DNA of 64,000 nt from Mesostigma viride. Lineage: Eukaryota > Streptophyta > Mesostigmatophyceae > Mesostigmatales > Mesostigmataceae. The number at the start of each line of letters is the position of its first letter. The stretch's first letter is position 1. Shown piece by piece: positions 11,890 to 51,261 of the stretch. The stretch spans positions 2,501 through 66,500 of the forward strand of contig RPFO01000161.1 in assembly GCA_009746045.1 (NCBI GenBank), written 5' to 3'. A program made the position numbers and the translations under genes. The notes beneath the pieces were generated by a model. The model searched no databases, was not told the DNA's origin, and was given only the letters and a program-made list of their open reading frames with translations.

Positions 11890-11945
11890 CCTATTAATTA
11901 ATTAATCAATTGATTAATTAATTAATTATTTATTTAATTAATGGG

Positions 11946-13200
11946 GTGGAAGATTATTATCAAGGAGACAATGACTAGGGCATGGCATCTCAGCAGAGAG
12001 CAACTCTCTGCATGGGCAAAGCATGACTAAATAATGCTGTGCATCATCTGGTGCTAGGCCCCATCACGACCTGGGCGGACATGCTTAAGCAACATACCAC
12101 CTCCACCACCTCCGCCGTCGCAGCCCAGCTCCAGCGGCAGACGCTTGACCTCCGCGAGGAGGCCGAGCTCGCCAAGCGCAGCCTCAACGTCATTGTCAAG
12201 AATCTCAAGATGGAGGAAGGTGAGAATTCCGAGAAGCTTGCGCGTGCTTTTGAGAGAGAAATCCTTGATCGCATGGGCCTTACTGGTGAGATCGAGCTGG
12301 CCGCCCACCGCCTTCCCCGCGCGCGGGGTAAGGCCGGGCCGCCCCCGCTCCTTCTCACCTTTAAGACCCCGGCGGACAAGATTTCTTTTCTCAGACGCCG
12401 CAAGCGGCTCGAGAAGACTCTCTTCACCCTTGACGACGACTTGACCCTGGCACAGCAACAACGGCGACGGGAGCTATGGCCGACCTACCTCCAGCTCCGG
12501 CAGACCAAGGCGGGCCAGCCGGTGTACTGGAAGGGGGCGGCCATCTACGTCGGCCACAAGCCCTGGCAAGCGACCCCCTCGACCACCGCGGCCCCAGCAA
12601 CCCCAGCCCCCGCCTAGGGGAATACAGCAGTAGTGTAGAATAGTTAGACAGTGGCCTTGTACATGCCCGCCTACTACAGGCACTATACCAGCTGAGGCCT
12701 AGCCTTTTTACTCATGTACATGTGTGCCTATGATGAGCCACACCCCAGACGATGCCTAGTTTTATTTAGTAATGCTGTGCCCATGCGGAGAGCTGCTCTC
12801 TGCTGAGATGCCACGCTCTAGTTTTTGTATAGCCATGATGATCTTCCCCCTCACAGGCATGCTCCCCCCTTACCCGGGCATAGCGTGATAGACCATGAGG
12901 GTGCGGGTGCCCTGGTGCACCTAGAGCAGGGGTAGCTTACATTCCCACCCTTGCATGAAGTAGCCTAGAATGTATTAAAAGCCATATGCCCCTTCTCAGG
13001 GCTATGTGCTACATCTACTCCCAACGGAGTGATGTTGATAATTAATTAATTAATTAATTAATCATCTGGTGTGGAGCCCATCATAGGCAGACATGTACAT
13101 GGCTAAATAATGCCAATTCATCATCTGGTGTGGGCCGGTCTGCATCATAGGCATACATGTACATGGCCACGTTGGCTAAGCCTTACTATTCTACTCTACT
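11946..13200. repeat. Inverted-repeat flanks around ORF1 fragment
   Basis: Sequence at 11945-12040 (GGAAGATTATTATC..., CATGGCATCTCAGCAGAGAG) recurs inverted at 12770-12870. The block 12620-12665 recurs inverted at 13155-13215. The structure surrounds an ORF1 frame and is broken by TTAA-type microsatellites near 13040. It looks like two LINE-derived pieces in head-to-head order. Confidence 0.6.
12039..12617 (+). CDS. LINE ORF1-like protein fragment
   Basis: A 192-codon open frame with a helical N-terminal stretch (about residues 10-55, coiled-coil-like with Leu/Glu/Lys), then RSLNVIVKNLKMEE, which starts an RRM-like fold. A basic segment RRRKRLEKT and a C-terminal QQRRRELWPTYLQLRQ...VYWKGAAIYV follow, the arrangement of LINE ORF1 RNA-binding proteins (coiled coil, RRM, C-terminal domain). 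The frame is intact, but the methionine used is not clearly the native start. An inverted degraded copy lies at 13191-13650, and a shorter relative at 46736-47094. Confidence 0.6.
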   Translation: MHHLVLGPITTWADMLKQHTTSTTSAVAAQLQRQTLDLREEAELAKRSLNVIVKNLKMEEGENSEKLARAFEREILDRMGLTGEIELAAHRLPRARGKAGPPPLLLTFKTPADKISFLRRRKRLEKTLFTLDDDLTLAQQQRRRELWPTYLQLRQTKAGQPVYWKGAAIYVGHKPWQATPSTTAAPATPAPA

Positions 13201-13650
13201 ACTGCTATAGTCCCCGGCCTATGCTGAGGTTGCTGCAAGGGTGCTGGGGCAGCGGGGGTCGCTTGCCAGGGCTTGTGGTCGACGTAGATGGCCGCCCCCT
13301 TCCAGTGCACCGGCTTCCCTGCAGCTGTCTGCCGGAGCTGGAGGTAGGTCGGCCATAGCTCCCGTCGCCGTTGTTGCTGCGCCAGGGTCAAGTCGTCGTC
13401 GACCCTCCCACTGAGGACTTATGCTCACGTGACGCAGTCACGTGTCTATTTATTAATTAATTAATTAAGTCGTCGTCCAGAGTGTAGTGAGTCCTCTCGA
13501 GCCGCTTGCGGCGTCTGAGGAACGAAATTTGTCCGCCGGGTTCTCAAAGATGAGCAGCAGCGGAGCTAGCGGTCCTGCCTTACCCCGCGAGCTAGCGGGG
13601 AAGCCGGTGGGCCTCCAGCTTGATCTCACCAATGAGGCCCACGCGGCCAA
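13191..13650 (-). pseudogene. Inverted, interrupted LINE ORF1 fragment
   Basis: Read on the minus strand, 13650-13478 matches the middle of the 12039-12617 protein (..PADK..FRSSDAASGSR..), and 13390-13191 continues with TLAQQQRRRELWPTYLQLRQ. The two halves are separated by the 66-bp insertion 13401-13466. Stops and frame changes show decay. Confidence 0.7.
13401..13466 (+). mobile_element. 66-bp severely truncated LINE 3' end
   Basis: Only the last bases of the LINE family of copy A are present: CCTCCCACTGAGGACTTATG, the terminal hairpin and a TTAA/ATTA tail. The flanks carry an 11-bp duplication AAGTCGTCGTC (13390-13400 and 13467-13477), which proves retrotransposition of a very short product into the ORF1 relic. 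Confidence 0.8.
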
Positions 13651-13653
13651 GGA

Positions 13654-13658
13654 TTACA
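13654..13658 (-). terminator. Possible TGTAA polyadenylation signal
   Basis: TGTAA on the minus strand about 290 bases after the stop codon of the CHUP1-like gene. TGTAA is the usual poly(A) signal of chlorophyte algae. The identification is by motif and position alone. Confidence 0.3.
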
Positions 13659-13948
13659 TAAGCTCACCCATAATTCCATTCCTTTGCACCCAATTCATTA
13701 AAATTTATGGCGCCCACGTACGTGTGACACAGTCGCGTGTAATCTACTAATTAATGCGTACCAACATCAGAACCAATGCAGTCTATGTGTACCACCTGTG
13801 TACCAACATCAGAAGTACCGTCAAGCAACGTAGACTACGCGACCAGCGGGGCACCTGGCTCGAGCGACCAGGTATACACGCCTGAGGGCCAGGACATGGT
13901 CTGCCCAGTCCTTTCGACATGTCCTCACGTGGGAGGCCCGGTCATTAC

Positions 13949-42470
<28,522 letters not shown>

Positions 42471-44170
42471 GACGGTAAAAGCCTGTTAAAACATATCGTG
42501 CACTTCCACTATGTGGAAACGTAGGACAACTGCGTTTCACGCTGCTTGACGCCATTCCAGACCTAAGGATCTATATAACGCAGGAACTTTCGTGATGACA
42601 CGTGTCCGTCCTTCGTTCGTGCGCGAGGCCACAGCCCACAGGTGCCAGCAACTCGTGGGTGCCTAACTGCACCTGCGACGTTGTCGGGGTCGCGCGGCAT
42701 GGGCGCATGGTGGAAACGTACACTGCGATTTGCGAACTTCGGGAAAGAAATTCTATCCAGCTTTCTTAAGTAAGGAAAAGCTGTGTAGAGTGAAGTTTGG
42801 CCAATGCGGAAGCTTGCGTTCGGACATGGGATCCATTTTGGGGGGGCGATTGAAAAGAGGGCTCGGGTTGTCTCACATGCCAAATCACTACTGGACATCC
42901 GCATTTCCAGCGTTTCTAGAGATTTCGGCAACATTTGATAGTGCCTTTCTCCCTCGATTGGGCTTTTGTTCTGCTGCTTTTCGAAACTATGTCATGTATC
43001 TCGTGCAACTACCGTGTCGCCCTAAGCCTTTAAGCTGCCATGTAATGGGTCAACCATGGCATGGTCCGTACTAGGTCATGCCTTGTTGGCGCACAGCGGC
43101 CACCATCGTGATACTGAATCCTGAAAATATTGCAACCCGATAACGTGACTTTGTGAGAGCCGACACTGGAAGGTGGTCATTTCTGCGGGAGGAAATTGGT
43201 TTGGTTGTTCGGGGCAACGGCTGATTTCTGCGTACCGCAGACATGATTACGCCCCGTTTGCAAATTTGCAGCCATCATGGTGTTTTGTCAAGAAGGTTTC
43301 TTTCTCGTTGATAGATTTTGTGAACCGGCCACCCACCGCCGCGGCAATTTCACTACAGTAGAATGACCTCCCCTGTATCTACCTTTCTCAGCCCACAATT
43401 TAGGGTATCCTTGCCGTTGCATGAATCGGTTTTCCATTCTTAAAGTGCTGAGTACCATAGACACTAGTGCACCGATGATCTGCGCAGTCGTTTAAGTTTT
43501 CTACTCGGAACCTGACCATACCTTGTCTCACTAGCCTGCCATGTGCTAGCCGCGATACCAACTCATTCAGGTCAGTGGAATGAGATGCAGATGTTTTAAA
43601 GTGGTTGATAACATGGTGCAAGACAACACTATATGAAGTGAGACAACTGTGATCAAATGAAAGATCTGGTCATAACTATTCCTGGACGCGTATGGTCTCA
43701 TCCGTGAAGTAAACTACTGCAAATCAGAATTATTGTGTGGCCTCATTTGCTGACTCTGGTGGCGCTTACTCTAACATGACTGTCTTCTTTCCCTTGTGGC
43801 ACACTGCCTCCACCTCGACTTTTAGTACTTTACTTGCGATGACCTTCGATCTCCTCCTACACACCAAATGCTCCCGTAGTCCATCCAGCACAATTTCCGA
43901 ATTACTGGCGCAACTCTCCCGTAAAGGGTTTTTTCACGTTTGGCTGTAGCTTGGGATGCCTTTGGATCAGGAGACCCATATAGCCGTGGAATCATGATTA
44001 AGTAAGTAAGTGCGTGAACATGCACTGAAGGCATACCACATAGTAGCCGATGAGGTACTTTTCTACGCGGATATAATTCACCCGCGAAGGCAAGTGGCGC
44101 GCGACTCACTCGCCCAGGTTTGGAGTCGCAGATAGCAACTCCGCGTCATCCGGACTATCCAAGACAACTG
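42471..44170. other. Upstream region of the CHUP1-like gene
   Basis: No exon with convincing homology. A 123-codon minus frame (42934-42563) precedes the start codon and could include 5' UTR, but has no recognisable features. A block at 44012-44060 (GTGAACATGCACTGAAGG...GATGAGGTACTTTTCTACGC) repeats 40243-40300. Confidence 0.4.
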
Positions 44171-46155
44171 CATTAATTAATTATTAAATAGACACGTGAC
44201 TGCGTCACGCGAGCATAAGTCCTCAGTGGGAGGGGAAAGATGGAATGGATGATGTTCAGGATGATTTCCATCACCATTCATATTCATCATCCTGAACGAC
44301 TCGAACACGCCGACAAGATAACGGCAGGCTCGAGCTACCATGGTCCGGATTCTCCCGATTTCTGGCCTGCGCTGGTTGTCTCCTTGATGTACAAGCTATC
44401 TAGGTCCTAATTACAGGGTTGTGGGCACCACGGCCCGAATCGCTAGGAATGTCATATACGCGGTCACACGCGGAGCCCCCACAGACTTGGGGGTGGTTTC
44501 ATCACTACTTGCCATCTATCCTTGGGTACCATCTGCCTCCATATTACAGACAAACCAGGAGGCTGCCCGGGTGTGAGCCCGTACGTCACGTCTAGTGTAG
44601 CACATGTCCATGCCGAGTCTATCACGAAAAGTCGATCCACGGGTGGCGGCCCTGCCGCGCGCGGCCTGGGGCACGCCAGGTGAGGACAAATCGCCCAGGC
44701 TGGGCGGGCTTGGTGCCAGCTAGTCTATCTGATGTGTCTACCTGATCGATCTGGGCGGGCCAGGTGCCCGGCTAGGCCCAGGCGCCTGTACCTAATAATA
44801 TGTGGGAAACATAGGGCAAGTCAGCGTACAAATCCTCATTACTAATTATGTGCAAACCAAAGGGGGTGTTAAGGGCCTTGCGCAGCATCTTGGTGACGTT
44901 CCCGTCGAGTCGTAATTGCTCCAGCTAGGACTGCGTCAGTGTCCAGGTCTCGGCGCCGTAGGTCAGGATCGTCAGAATGACGACCTTGAAGAGGTCATGC
45001 GCTTGACGATCCGGGGTAGGGCGGGGTTGCTCCACCAGCGGCGGTGGTCATGGAGGTGCGCCCACGCCATGCCGATCCGTGTCGTCATGTCGTCCTCGCA
45101 GTCGGGAAGCCAACTGCCGAGCAGCTGGAAGCGGCCTGAAGTAGGGTAGTTGACCTCGGTGTCGTCTAAGAGGCGGAGTGTGGGTGGGGGCCCTGCCATG
45201 CCGAGGGCCAGGGCCTCCGTTTTGGGGCTGATTTCTACACCAACCGCCCAAGCCTCAAGCGCCAGGCAGTCCAGCCAAAGTTGGGCAGACTCCGGCTTCT
45301 CGATGAGCGTGATGTCGACATGTCGTCGACATAAATGAGGTCAGCTAGTAAATTCTGCTTGTTAGTCGGCCCCCCGTCCCCAAGCTCATTCGTGATCGCT
45401 AGGCCAGGGGCACAGCCTGCAATGCTAGCAAAGCGAGCACATGCCTGGCGCATAACATCATCCACTACAATAATAAACAGGTACGGCGACAGGACGTACG
45501 CAACCCTGCCAGACACCGGTCTGCAGTGGGCATGCATGGCGGGGTAAAGCCGTGTTGAGTGCGCACCGAAGTGGTCGACCCCTCATACAGCGTGCGGATG
45601 ACGGTAATCAGGGGAGTGGCCCGGACGTGAGCGCGAGCATGTACAGCCCATAGAGCATCCCAGAGGACAGAATCAAAAGCCTTGATGAAGTCGACGAAGA
45701 TGATCAGGATGGCGGGAAACTCACCAGGTTGCAGGAGAGCAATTTTCTCGAAGAGGCGTCACGCGACGAAGATGGCCATGACGGTGTTGCGCCCAGGACG
45801 AGAGCCCATTTGACTTTCCCCTAGGTGACGGTCGAGAGCAGATCGAAGGCGGTTGAGGATCATGCGCATGAACAACTTGAGTGCGGCGCTCTGGATGCAG
45901 ACTCATTGGTACGTAGTTGGCGGGGTCGTCAGGGGAACCGTTGTTTTTGTACAGCATAATACGGTAGCTGTGCTGCCACTCAGGAATCGGCCGGGCGGCC
46001 GGCGCGTCAGCAAGCAGGATCCGGTTGCAGACGTCAAGCAGGAACCCCGTGAGCGCCGTCAGCTTAATCACGTACCGGGGCGGGGAGCTGGTCAGGTCCA
46101 ACGGCGGCGTAGAAGCGGAGTTGCTTGGCGGCGGTGCTCAGCTCGAGCTCGGTGA
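44171..46155 (-). mobile_element. APE-type LINE, copy B (5'-truncated)
   Basis: Reverse-oriented relative of copy A. From its 3' end it has a TTAA/ATTA tail, the hairpin, a 3' UTR, an RT C-terminal region, LIYVDD for motif C, and VLSPYLFIIVVDDVMRQA. It is uninterrupted at the DALWA codons where copy A is split, then reaches the RT N-terminus near 46100 (FTELEL) and stops. Frameshifts make it inactive. A segment of about 140 bp at 44251-44390 is inserted in its 3' UTR. Confidence 0.85.
44251..44390 (+). mobile_element. Short dispersed element inside LINE copy B
   Basis: It is absent from the corresponding 3' UTR position of copy A, so it was inserted. GATG is found on both sides. It starts with an imperfect hairpin (TTCAGGATGA...TCATCCTGAA) and ends with CTGGCCTGCGCTGGTTGTCT CCTTGATG, a motif repeated elsewhere in the window. 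Confidence 0.55.
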
Positions 46156-46735
46156 AAAGAAAAGAAAGGAAAAAGAAAAGGAACTGTAGTAAACGGTAAT
46201 AGTACGAACAATAATAAATAAAGACAAAGTAAAGATTAATGATAATGTTTTAAAAAATGGAATAAAGGAAGGTCATTGCTGCAATGTGGTGAGGCACTGG
46301 CGATGTTGGAGTCTGGGTCAGGAGTTCGATTTTTCAGCGCCCATGGTGCCCGGCCCGGCCCGGCGGGGGTCTCCTATCCAACAGGGTCTAAAGCCTCATT
46401 GCCCAGCTCACTCCTATGAAATTAAATTAAAGAGTGAAGGTGAAAATTAATGGGTAGGCAGTGAAAAAATAGACAGGATGAACAGACATAACAGTGAGAG
46501 TAATAAAGAGGAGGTAAGGCACAAAGAGTTCTAAGTGGTAATTAAGGAGAGAAAAAAAGGAAAACCGCTTATCCTCCATAGAGCTGAAGGTAGTAAGCAT
46601 GCAGGACTGGTGGGGTTGTCGCCAGTTAGATTGTCCCGTGAATGAGGAACTAGGCAGTGCCCACGCAATATTCTACCGCTCACCTTCGAGGTCCAGTATG
46701 CTGGCTAAACAGCTTGCTCCTGAGCTCGATCGTCC
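46156..46735. repeat. Purine-rich segment with weak SINE-like box
   Basis: Begins AAGAAAAGAAAGGAAAAAG directly at the 5' truncation point of LINE copy B. A possible Pol III B box (GGAGTTCGATTTTTC) lies at about 46319 with GGTGAGGCACTGG upstream. No gene seen. Confidence 0.3.
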
Positions 46736-47094
46736 TCAAAAGAGGTTGCTGTCTCCCCTGGCTGCTGGGTGAAGCGCCACAGCACCACTCTGCATTGGCG
46801 GCGGGTGCAGTCGTTGTCCTCGCATGCTTCTGCAGTCAGCGGTCAGGTGGGCTTCCATCGATCTCGGCAGCTTCGTGGCGATGACGTCCGTGGTCGAGGT
46901 GGTCGCTGACTGCAGTAGGTCCGCGTAGGAGTGCGGCGAGAGGCTACCAATGATCTGCCTGCATGCCGGATGTGCTGGGCAGCGATTGGGGCCACTTGAT
47001 CTCCGGGACCTGCACCGCGAGGGCCTCGGCCGGCCCTTGGGCGGGGATGGCTTCGAGCTAAGAGCTTCTTGAAGAGCAGGCGGCACTTACCCAC
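46736..47094 (-). pseudogene. LINE ORF1-like remnant
   Basis: Minus-strand translation includes SYADLLQSATTSTTDVIATK, similar to TWADMLKQHTTSTTSAVAAQ in the ORF1 frame at 12039, in a basic, proline-rich context. Frames shift within 350 bp. It lies upstream of LINE copy B but is separated from it by unrelated sequence. Confidence 0.5.
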
Positions 47095-47589
47095 CTGGAC
47101 TTTTCCACCAACCGCTATAATGACCTTTAAATATTTACAGCGACCCCACCTGGTAGAGTGGCTTGTCGACGAAGAAGGTGATGAAGCCGGCCGAGTCGAC
47201 TACAATACGGTCCATAGGAGACGCGAAATGAGTGAGAATGTTACCCGAGCTGTACCGAGGATTCGCACCGTTGATTCAACAATTGTTGGTTCGTTTTGCG
47301 CCATTTGGCGAGCATCGACTGGAGCCTGAACCTAGCGGGGGGAATCATGCGGGGGAATCTTGCGGGAGAATCTTGCGGGGAAAAATTCCGAACGTGACTT
47401 TAGAGAAGTCCTACTCCATTTTGATTGGTTACACGGTACTACATTTTCGTCACGGAAATTTTCTCTAGTTGCGTTTGTGGATCGTGCGTTCCGCTGAAAT
47501 CTTCGTGTTCAGTGACCAGATCACAATTTGATCCGGGCGCAAAATGATTGGCTGTACGGTACGAACCAAAAACGAAATTTTAGTATCTA

Positions 47590-48330
47590 AGTTCTGCAGC
47601 GCTTGCTGAATTTGCCCTGGAAGCCCGGGGGCACTTTCCCCGCTGAAAAAGGTGTCCGCGGAAGCGTATTGTAGTGATGTCGCGAGCGAGTAGGGCGGCA
47701 TGTGCATCAGAAGCCTGCGCCGAGGTCTGCCGCGCCGTGCATGATCGAGCTGGCGTTGGAGCTAGCTTGTGGGCGATCCTTGGTTTCCGCAAGGGAGACC
47801 CGGGCCTCCACCGTGTTCAGTGAGAGTCGTGGTCAGCGATGTCAGCTTCTTGGCAAGCGGCCATGCAGGTCACGTGCGGCCTTCAGCACTGCGAGATGTC
47901 ATCCTTGCAGAGGGAGTGAGCCAGCATCTGTGGCTGCAGGCGCGGGGGCTGGGTTGCGGAGCACAGCAATGAGGGCGGGGTCATTGAGCTGAAAGAAGCT
48001 GGTCATGCAGGATAGTCAGGCACTGTTGCATCTCCGACAAATTGAAGAGCCACTCCAAGCAACTGCTCTAGCTCGTCTTCATAGTCGAAATCATCCCCCG
48101 TGAGCGTAACACTAGTTGTCTCACTTGATGTAACAATCTTGCGTACCTGTGCTAGGTACTTGATGACCTGGGCACATGCAAACATTCATTGCCGGGGTAT
48201 TCAAGCGACTCCGTTTGCGTTCGTGCATGGCAATTAAGGCTTCTTGGGCTCGGGCGAGGCGCTTGGCGAGTGGATCGCGGTGGGAGCCAGAAAGCTTCAA
48301 GCTCCGTAGCATGGGATTCCTTCGGATCGA
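47590..48330 (-). pseudogene. Unidentified decayed coding-like stretch
   Basis: On the minus strand, 48312-48190 reads LRSLKLSGSHRDPLAKRLAR with further charged residues, and 48160-48003 reads a frame with DDFDYEDELEQLLGVALQF. From 48000 to 47720 one frame gives LNDPALIAVLRNPAPAPAAT, VLKAARDLHGRLPRS and VEARVSLAETKDRP, interrupted only by TGA codons. The amino-acid composition looks coding, but frames change and no family was recognised. It could be a broken host gene or part of an old element. Confidence 0.3.
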
Positions 48331-48639
48331 TCAGGAGACCCATGCATGTATTAATTAACACGTAACAGCGTACGTTACGTGAGCATAGTACGTTGGCTGA
48401 TCTCGATAGTACCGGCTACGCCCCCTTCCAAAGAAGGTTCCAGCCGTGTTCAGCCCGTCTCACGTGTCGAGACTGAACAAGTCTCGAGTGGACACGTACA
48501 CGTGTAGTACTCCTACACACACAGATCTCGAATGATTTATCTAGTGCAAAATCCGAATGGCTTGCATCACTCCCCGGAAAGGAGAACTTTTGCAGTTGGA
48601 CTGTAGGTGTCAGCTGGCGATGCCTTAGGATCAGGAGAC

Positions 48640-48720
48640 GTCCGTCCTATAGTCAGCAAAAGTTGGTGCGAGAGGTCCCCAGTTCGATTCCAGCCTGGAT
48701 TCATTTGCAGATCGCGTTTC
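48640..48720 (+). repeat. tRNA-like (B-box) fragment
   Basis: CCAGTTCGATTCCAGCCTGG forms a T-arm-like hairpin with a B-box core after TATAGTCAGC. No acceptor stem pairs around it, so it is probably SINE- or tRNA-derived debris. The preceding TTAGGATCAGGAGAC recurs near 43965 and 48325. Confidence 0.35.
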
Positions 48721-49340
48721 CCGCCGACCGGCACTGAACGCAAATGGTTTTCACCTTTGCGGCGTGCCAAATCAGAATAGTACGTTGTCTCACTTAATAA
48801 GTCCTCAGGACAGTCGAGTGGGCCGGATGGGATGCATGGGATGGAGGAAACCCATACAGCCGCGGAATCATGCCAGAGGTCGATCAGGACTAGTTCGGAT
48901 CCGTGTTGGAGCCACTTGAACTTTCGCATAGTCCATGTCCCCGGGTGCTCCGCAGAAGTTTACTATATAATTGTTGCTTGCCTCGGCAATACACTGTATA
49001 TAAGAGCACAGCTGGGCCTGCGAGTTATTCAACAGTTCAGGCAGTGAAGAACCCCACCTACTACTTAGGGACGCCTGCATATCATCCGGATTCTTTCATG
49101 TTTCTCGACTACGCTGGTTGTCTCTTTGACATGAAGTAAGACGACTGTTTTACAAGCGAGACAAATTGCCATTTGTCATGGCATTTTCTTGGTGCCCGAC
49201 AACTACCGATGAGACAACCTGCCCGGATAACAACTATCGCTAGTACCGTGGGACCTCACTTGGAGCTGATTTAACCTCCACTTCCAGGGAAAAGCGCTAA
49301 CTGCAAATGCTTGTGAGCATTTGTGCTCCCCAACGGGAGC

Positions 49341-49366
49341 ACGAGTCTAATTAATTAATTAATTAA
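49341..49366. repeat. TTAA/ATTA microsatellite
   Basis: Short TAATTAATTAATTAATTAAT tract like the LINE tails, but without the hairpin nearby. Confidence 0.6.
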
Positions 49367-49533
49367 TTGTGAGCATGTGAAAAGGGGATTTCTTATGAAG
49401 TGTTGGTTATCATCCGAAAATAAAATAATACAACGTAGGTTTGGCAGCTGATGCCAATGCCATTTGCAAGTAAAGAATGACCCTTGATCAGCTCTTTGAA
49501 TACAATTGTGGGTCCCTAATCCTCAAGAAATGG

Positions 49534-49589
49534 CTACCTTGCAATTTCAACAATGAAATCGAGGTAATCCTCGATCATAGCCTTCATGC
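49534..49589 (-). other. Possible orphan 3' exon
   Basis: After an acceptor-like TGTGCAG the frame GMKAMIEDYLDFIVEIAR ends at TAG. It looks protein-like, but no upstream exon in phase was found before RPL37A. Low confidence. Confidence 0.2.
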
Positions 49590-49599
49590 CTGCACAATG

Positions 49600-51114
49600 A
49601 TCAAACAATGGCAAACACAAGAAAAGGAAGGACAAACAAGGCATTAGAACTACCATCCCTGCGCACGGGACGCAGTTTTTACTTCCCCATGCAAATGAAA
49701 CATCCTAATTCTCTATCACAACCACCAACAAAAAAAACTAGAAAACCACCACCAATTCATAAACATACCAGCAAGCAAGGAAAAACTAAGAGTATGGCAC
49801 AGCATCCATATTTTAAGATCAAACCAAGCAGATCCTTTCACCATATTCTACAACACAACTGCCCGGAACAAACACAAGACATGTTTTTGAACAAGGCGCA
49901 ACACAGCACGGGAGCTCAACCAGCACTGACACGGCATCTCCCCACCCCTTCCTGGATGGATGCCTAAAAAAGGCTAGCCAGCGAAGCTACCAGGAAAGGC
50001 TGTAGCTCTCATAATCCCATGTCACGTCCAGCACAGGTTTTCTCCTTTCATGTACCATGCATGCCTGGCAACACCAACTTCTCACAGCGATGCAGTCCAT
50101 CCAACCTGCTACTCCCAAGCTGTGTGCACTCCACTATCTCAGGAGCGCCCACCACCCCAGGAGCCCGCACAACAGACACTGACCTCACAGCGACCCTACT
50201 GACCACCCCCCACTTTCTGTGCACTACCAACCATGAGAGGGACTAGGAGAGGAGGGGACGAGGCAGGAAGATACTACAAACAACAGGTTTCGAAACAATT
50301 TTTGTCTCAAAAACACCCCGCATGATGAAGTTAAAGCCAATATTAAGGTAGAACAAGCCTTGTTGCAACACGTTCATGAGCTAACCCACTATGAGACCAT
50401 CACATCAGTAACCGGTACCACAAACCCTACATTATATTTCCGTCGCATGAGTCGCCATTCTCCGCACACGCAGCCGCAAAGGATGCACATTCAAGGAGAA
50501 GCTGTTAATAAAAGACACCAGGCTAGCACTCATGCCCCCCAAAGCCGGCGTACAATGATGCCATCACCATAGGGATACAACTGTCCAATCTGAAAAGCAG
50601 CCATCAAGATGATACTATACGACACTATATGACGATACCATATGATACGAAACTGTAGGTGAGGACCAGAAAATTGAAGTGCTGTCCTGCAGACACCTGG
50701 CCCGCACGACACATTTCACAGCAATGCTGGCTGCACCCCGACCGGCGTCCCGTGATGCCACCCCGTCACAGTCTGATTCTTGCAACGCGCCAGAATCGTA
50801 TTCCAGCGCAACTACCAACAAGCACTACCTTGCATGTAAGTCTGCATAACGAGCGTAAGACACTGGCCCCCTTCCCACAGGTCTCACAGGTGATCTATCA
50901 TGATGCAATCACCGGGACAAAGCCAAGGATCTGACAGCAGGGCGAGCTATCAACGAGCATCAACCAGCCACAATAACACTGGCACCTCCCCATCATCGGG
51001 AGCAAAGGCCGATATGCCAGAAACCACACCATAGAAATACGTCCCTCTCCCCACGCACGCACGACATACCATGATGTGATCCCCCGCGCGGGCGCGGCCG
51101 GTGGGTTGACTCGT
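49600..51114. other. Region downstream of RPL37A, no gene recognised
   Basis: AC-rich sequence without convincing exons. It presumably contains the RPL37A 3' UTR at its right end; no clear TGTAA signal was found in the first 280 bases after the stop. Confidence 0.4.
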
Positions 51115-51261
51115 CTAGAGGGCCTTGGCCTCCCGCAGACGGCGGATGGTGCTGCGCACGGTGACCGCGCTGCCGGTGTGCAGCGTGTAGGCGCCGCCGG
51201 CCTTGACGCGGTCGCAGTCACGGCAGTGCCAGATACCGACGGCCTGGCGCCGGACCGCGAA
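51115..51261 (-). CDS. RPL37A: RPL37A exon 4
   Basis: CCCCAG|TTCGCG to TAG; 49 codons including stop. Carries the second CxxC and the conserved [11 protein letters not shown] tail. Confidence 0.98.
   Translation of the reverse strand, partial: FAVRRQAVGIWHCRDCDRVKAGGAYTLHTGSAVTVRSTIRRLREAKAL

Larger units (their letters stand above)
10565..11945 (+). mobile_element. APE-type LINE, copy A, 3' segment
   Basis: This continues the LINE broken at 3207. It contains the remainder of the RT, a C-terminal region and a 3' UTR that ends in a short hairpin followed by TTAA/ATTA repeats. The 3' UTR is matched in reverse by 44171-44640. Confidence 0.85.

Noticed and set aside
42563-42934. 123-aa minus frame as an upstream exon of the CHUP1-like gene
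   Set aside because: No donor in suitable phase was found and the translation has no recognisable features; kept only as possible 5' UTR.
48640-48720. tRNA gene
   Set aside because: Only a T-arm-like hairpin with a B box; no acceptor stem or anticodon arm can be folded.
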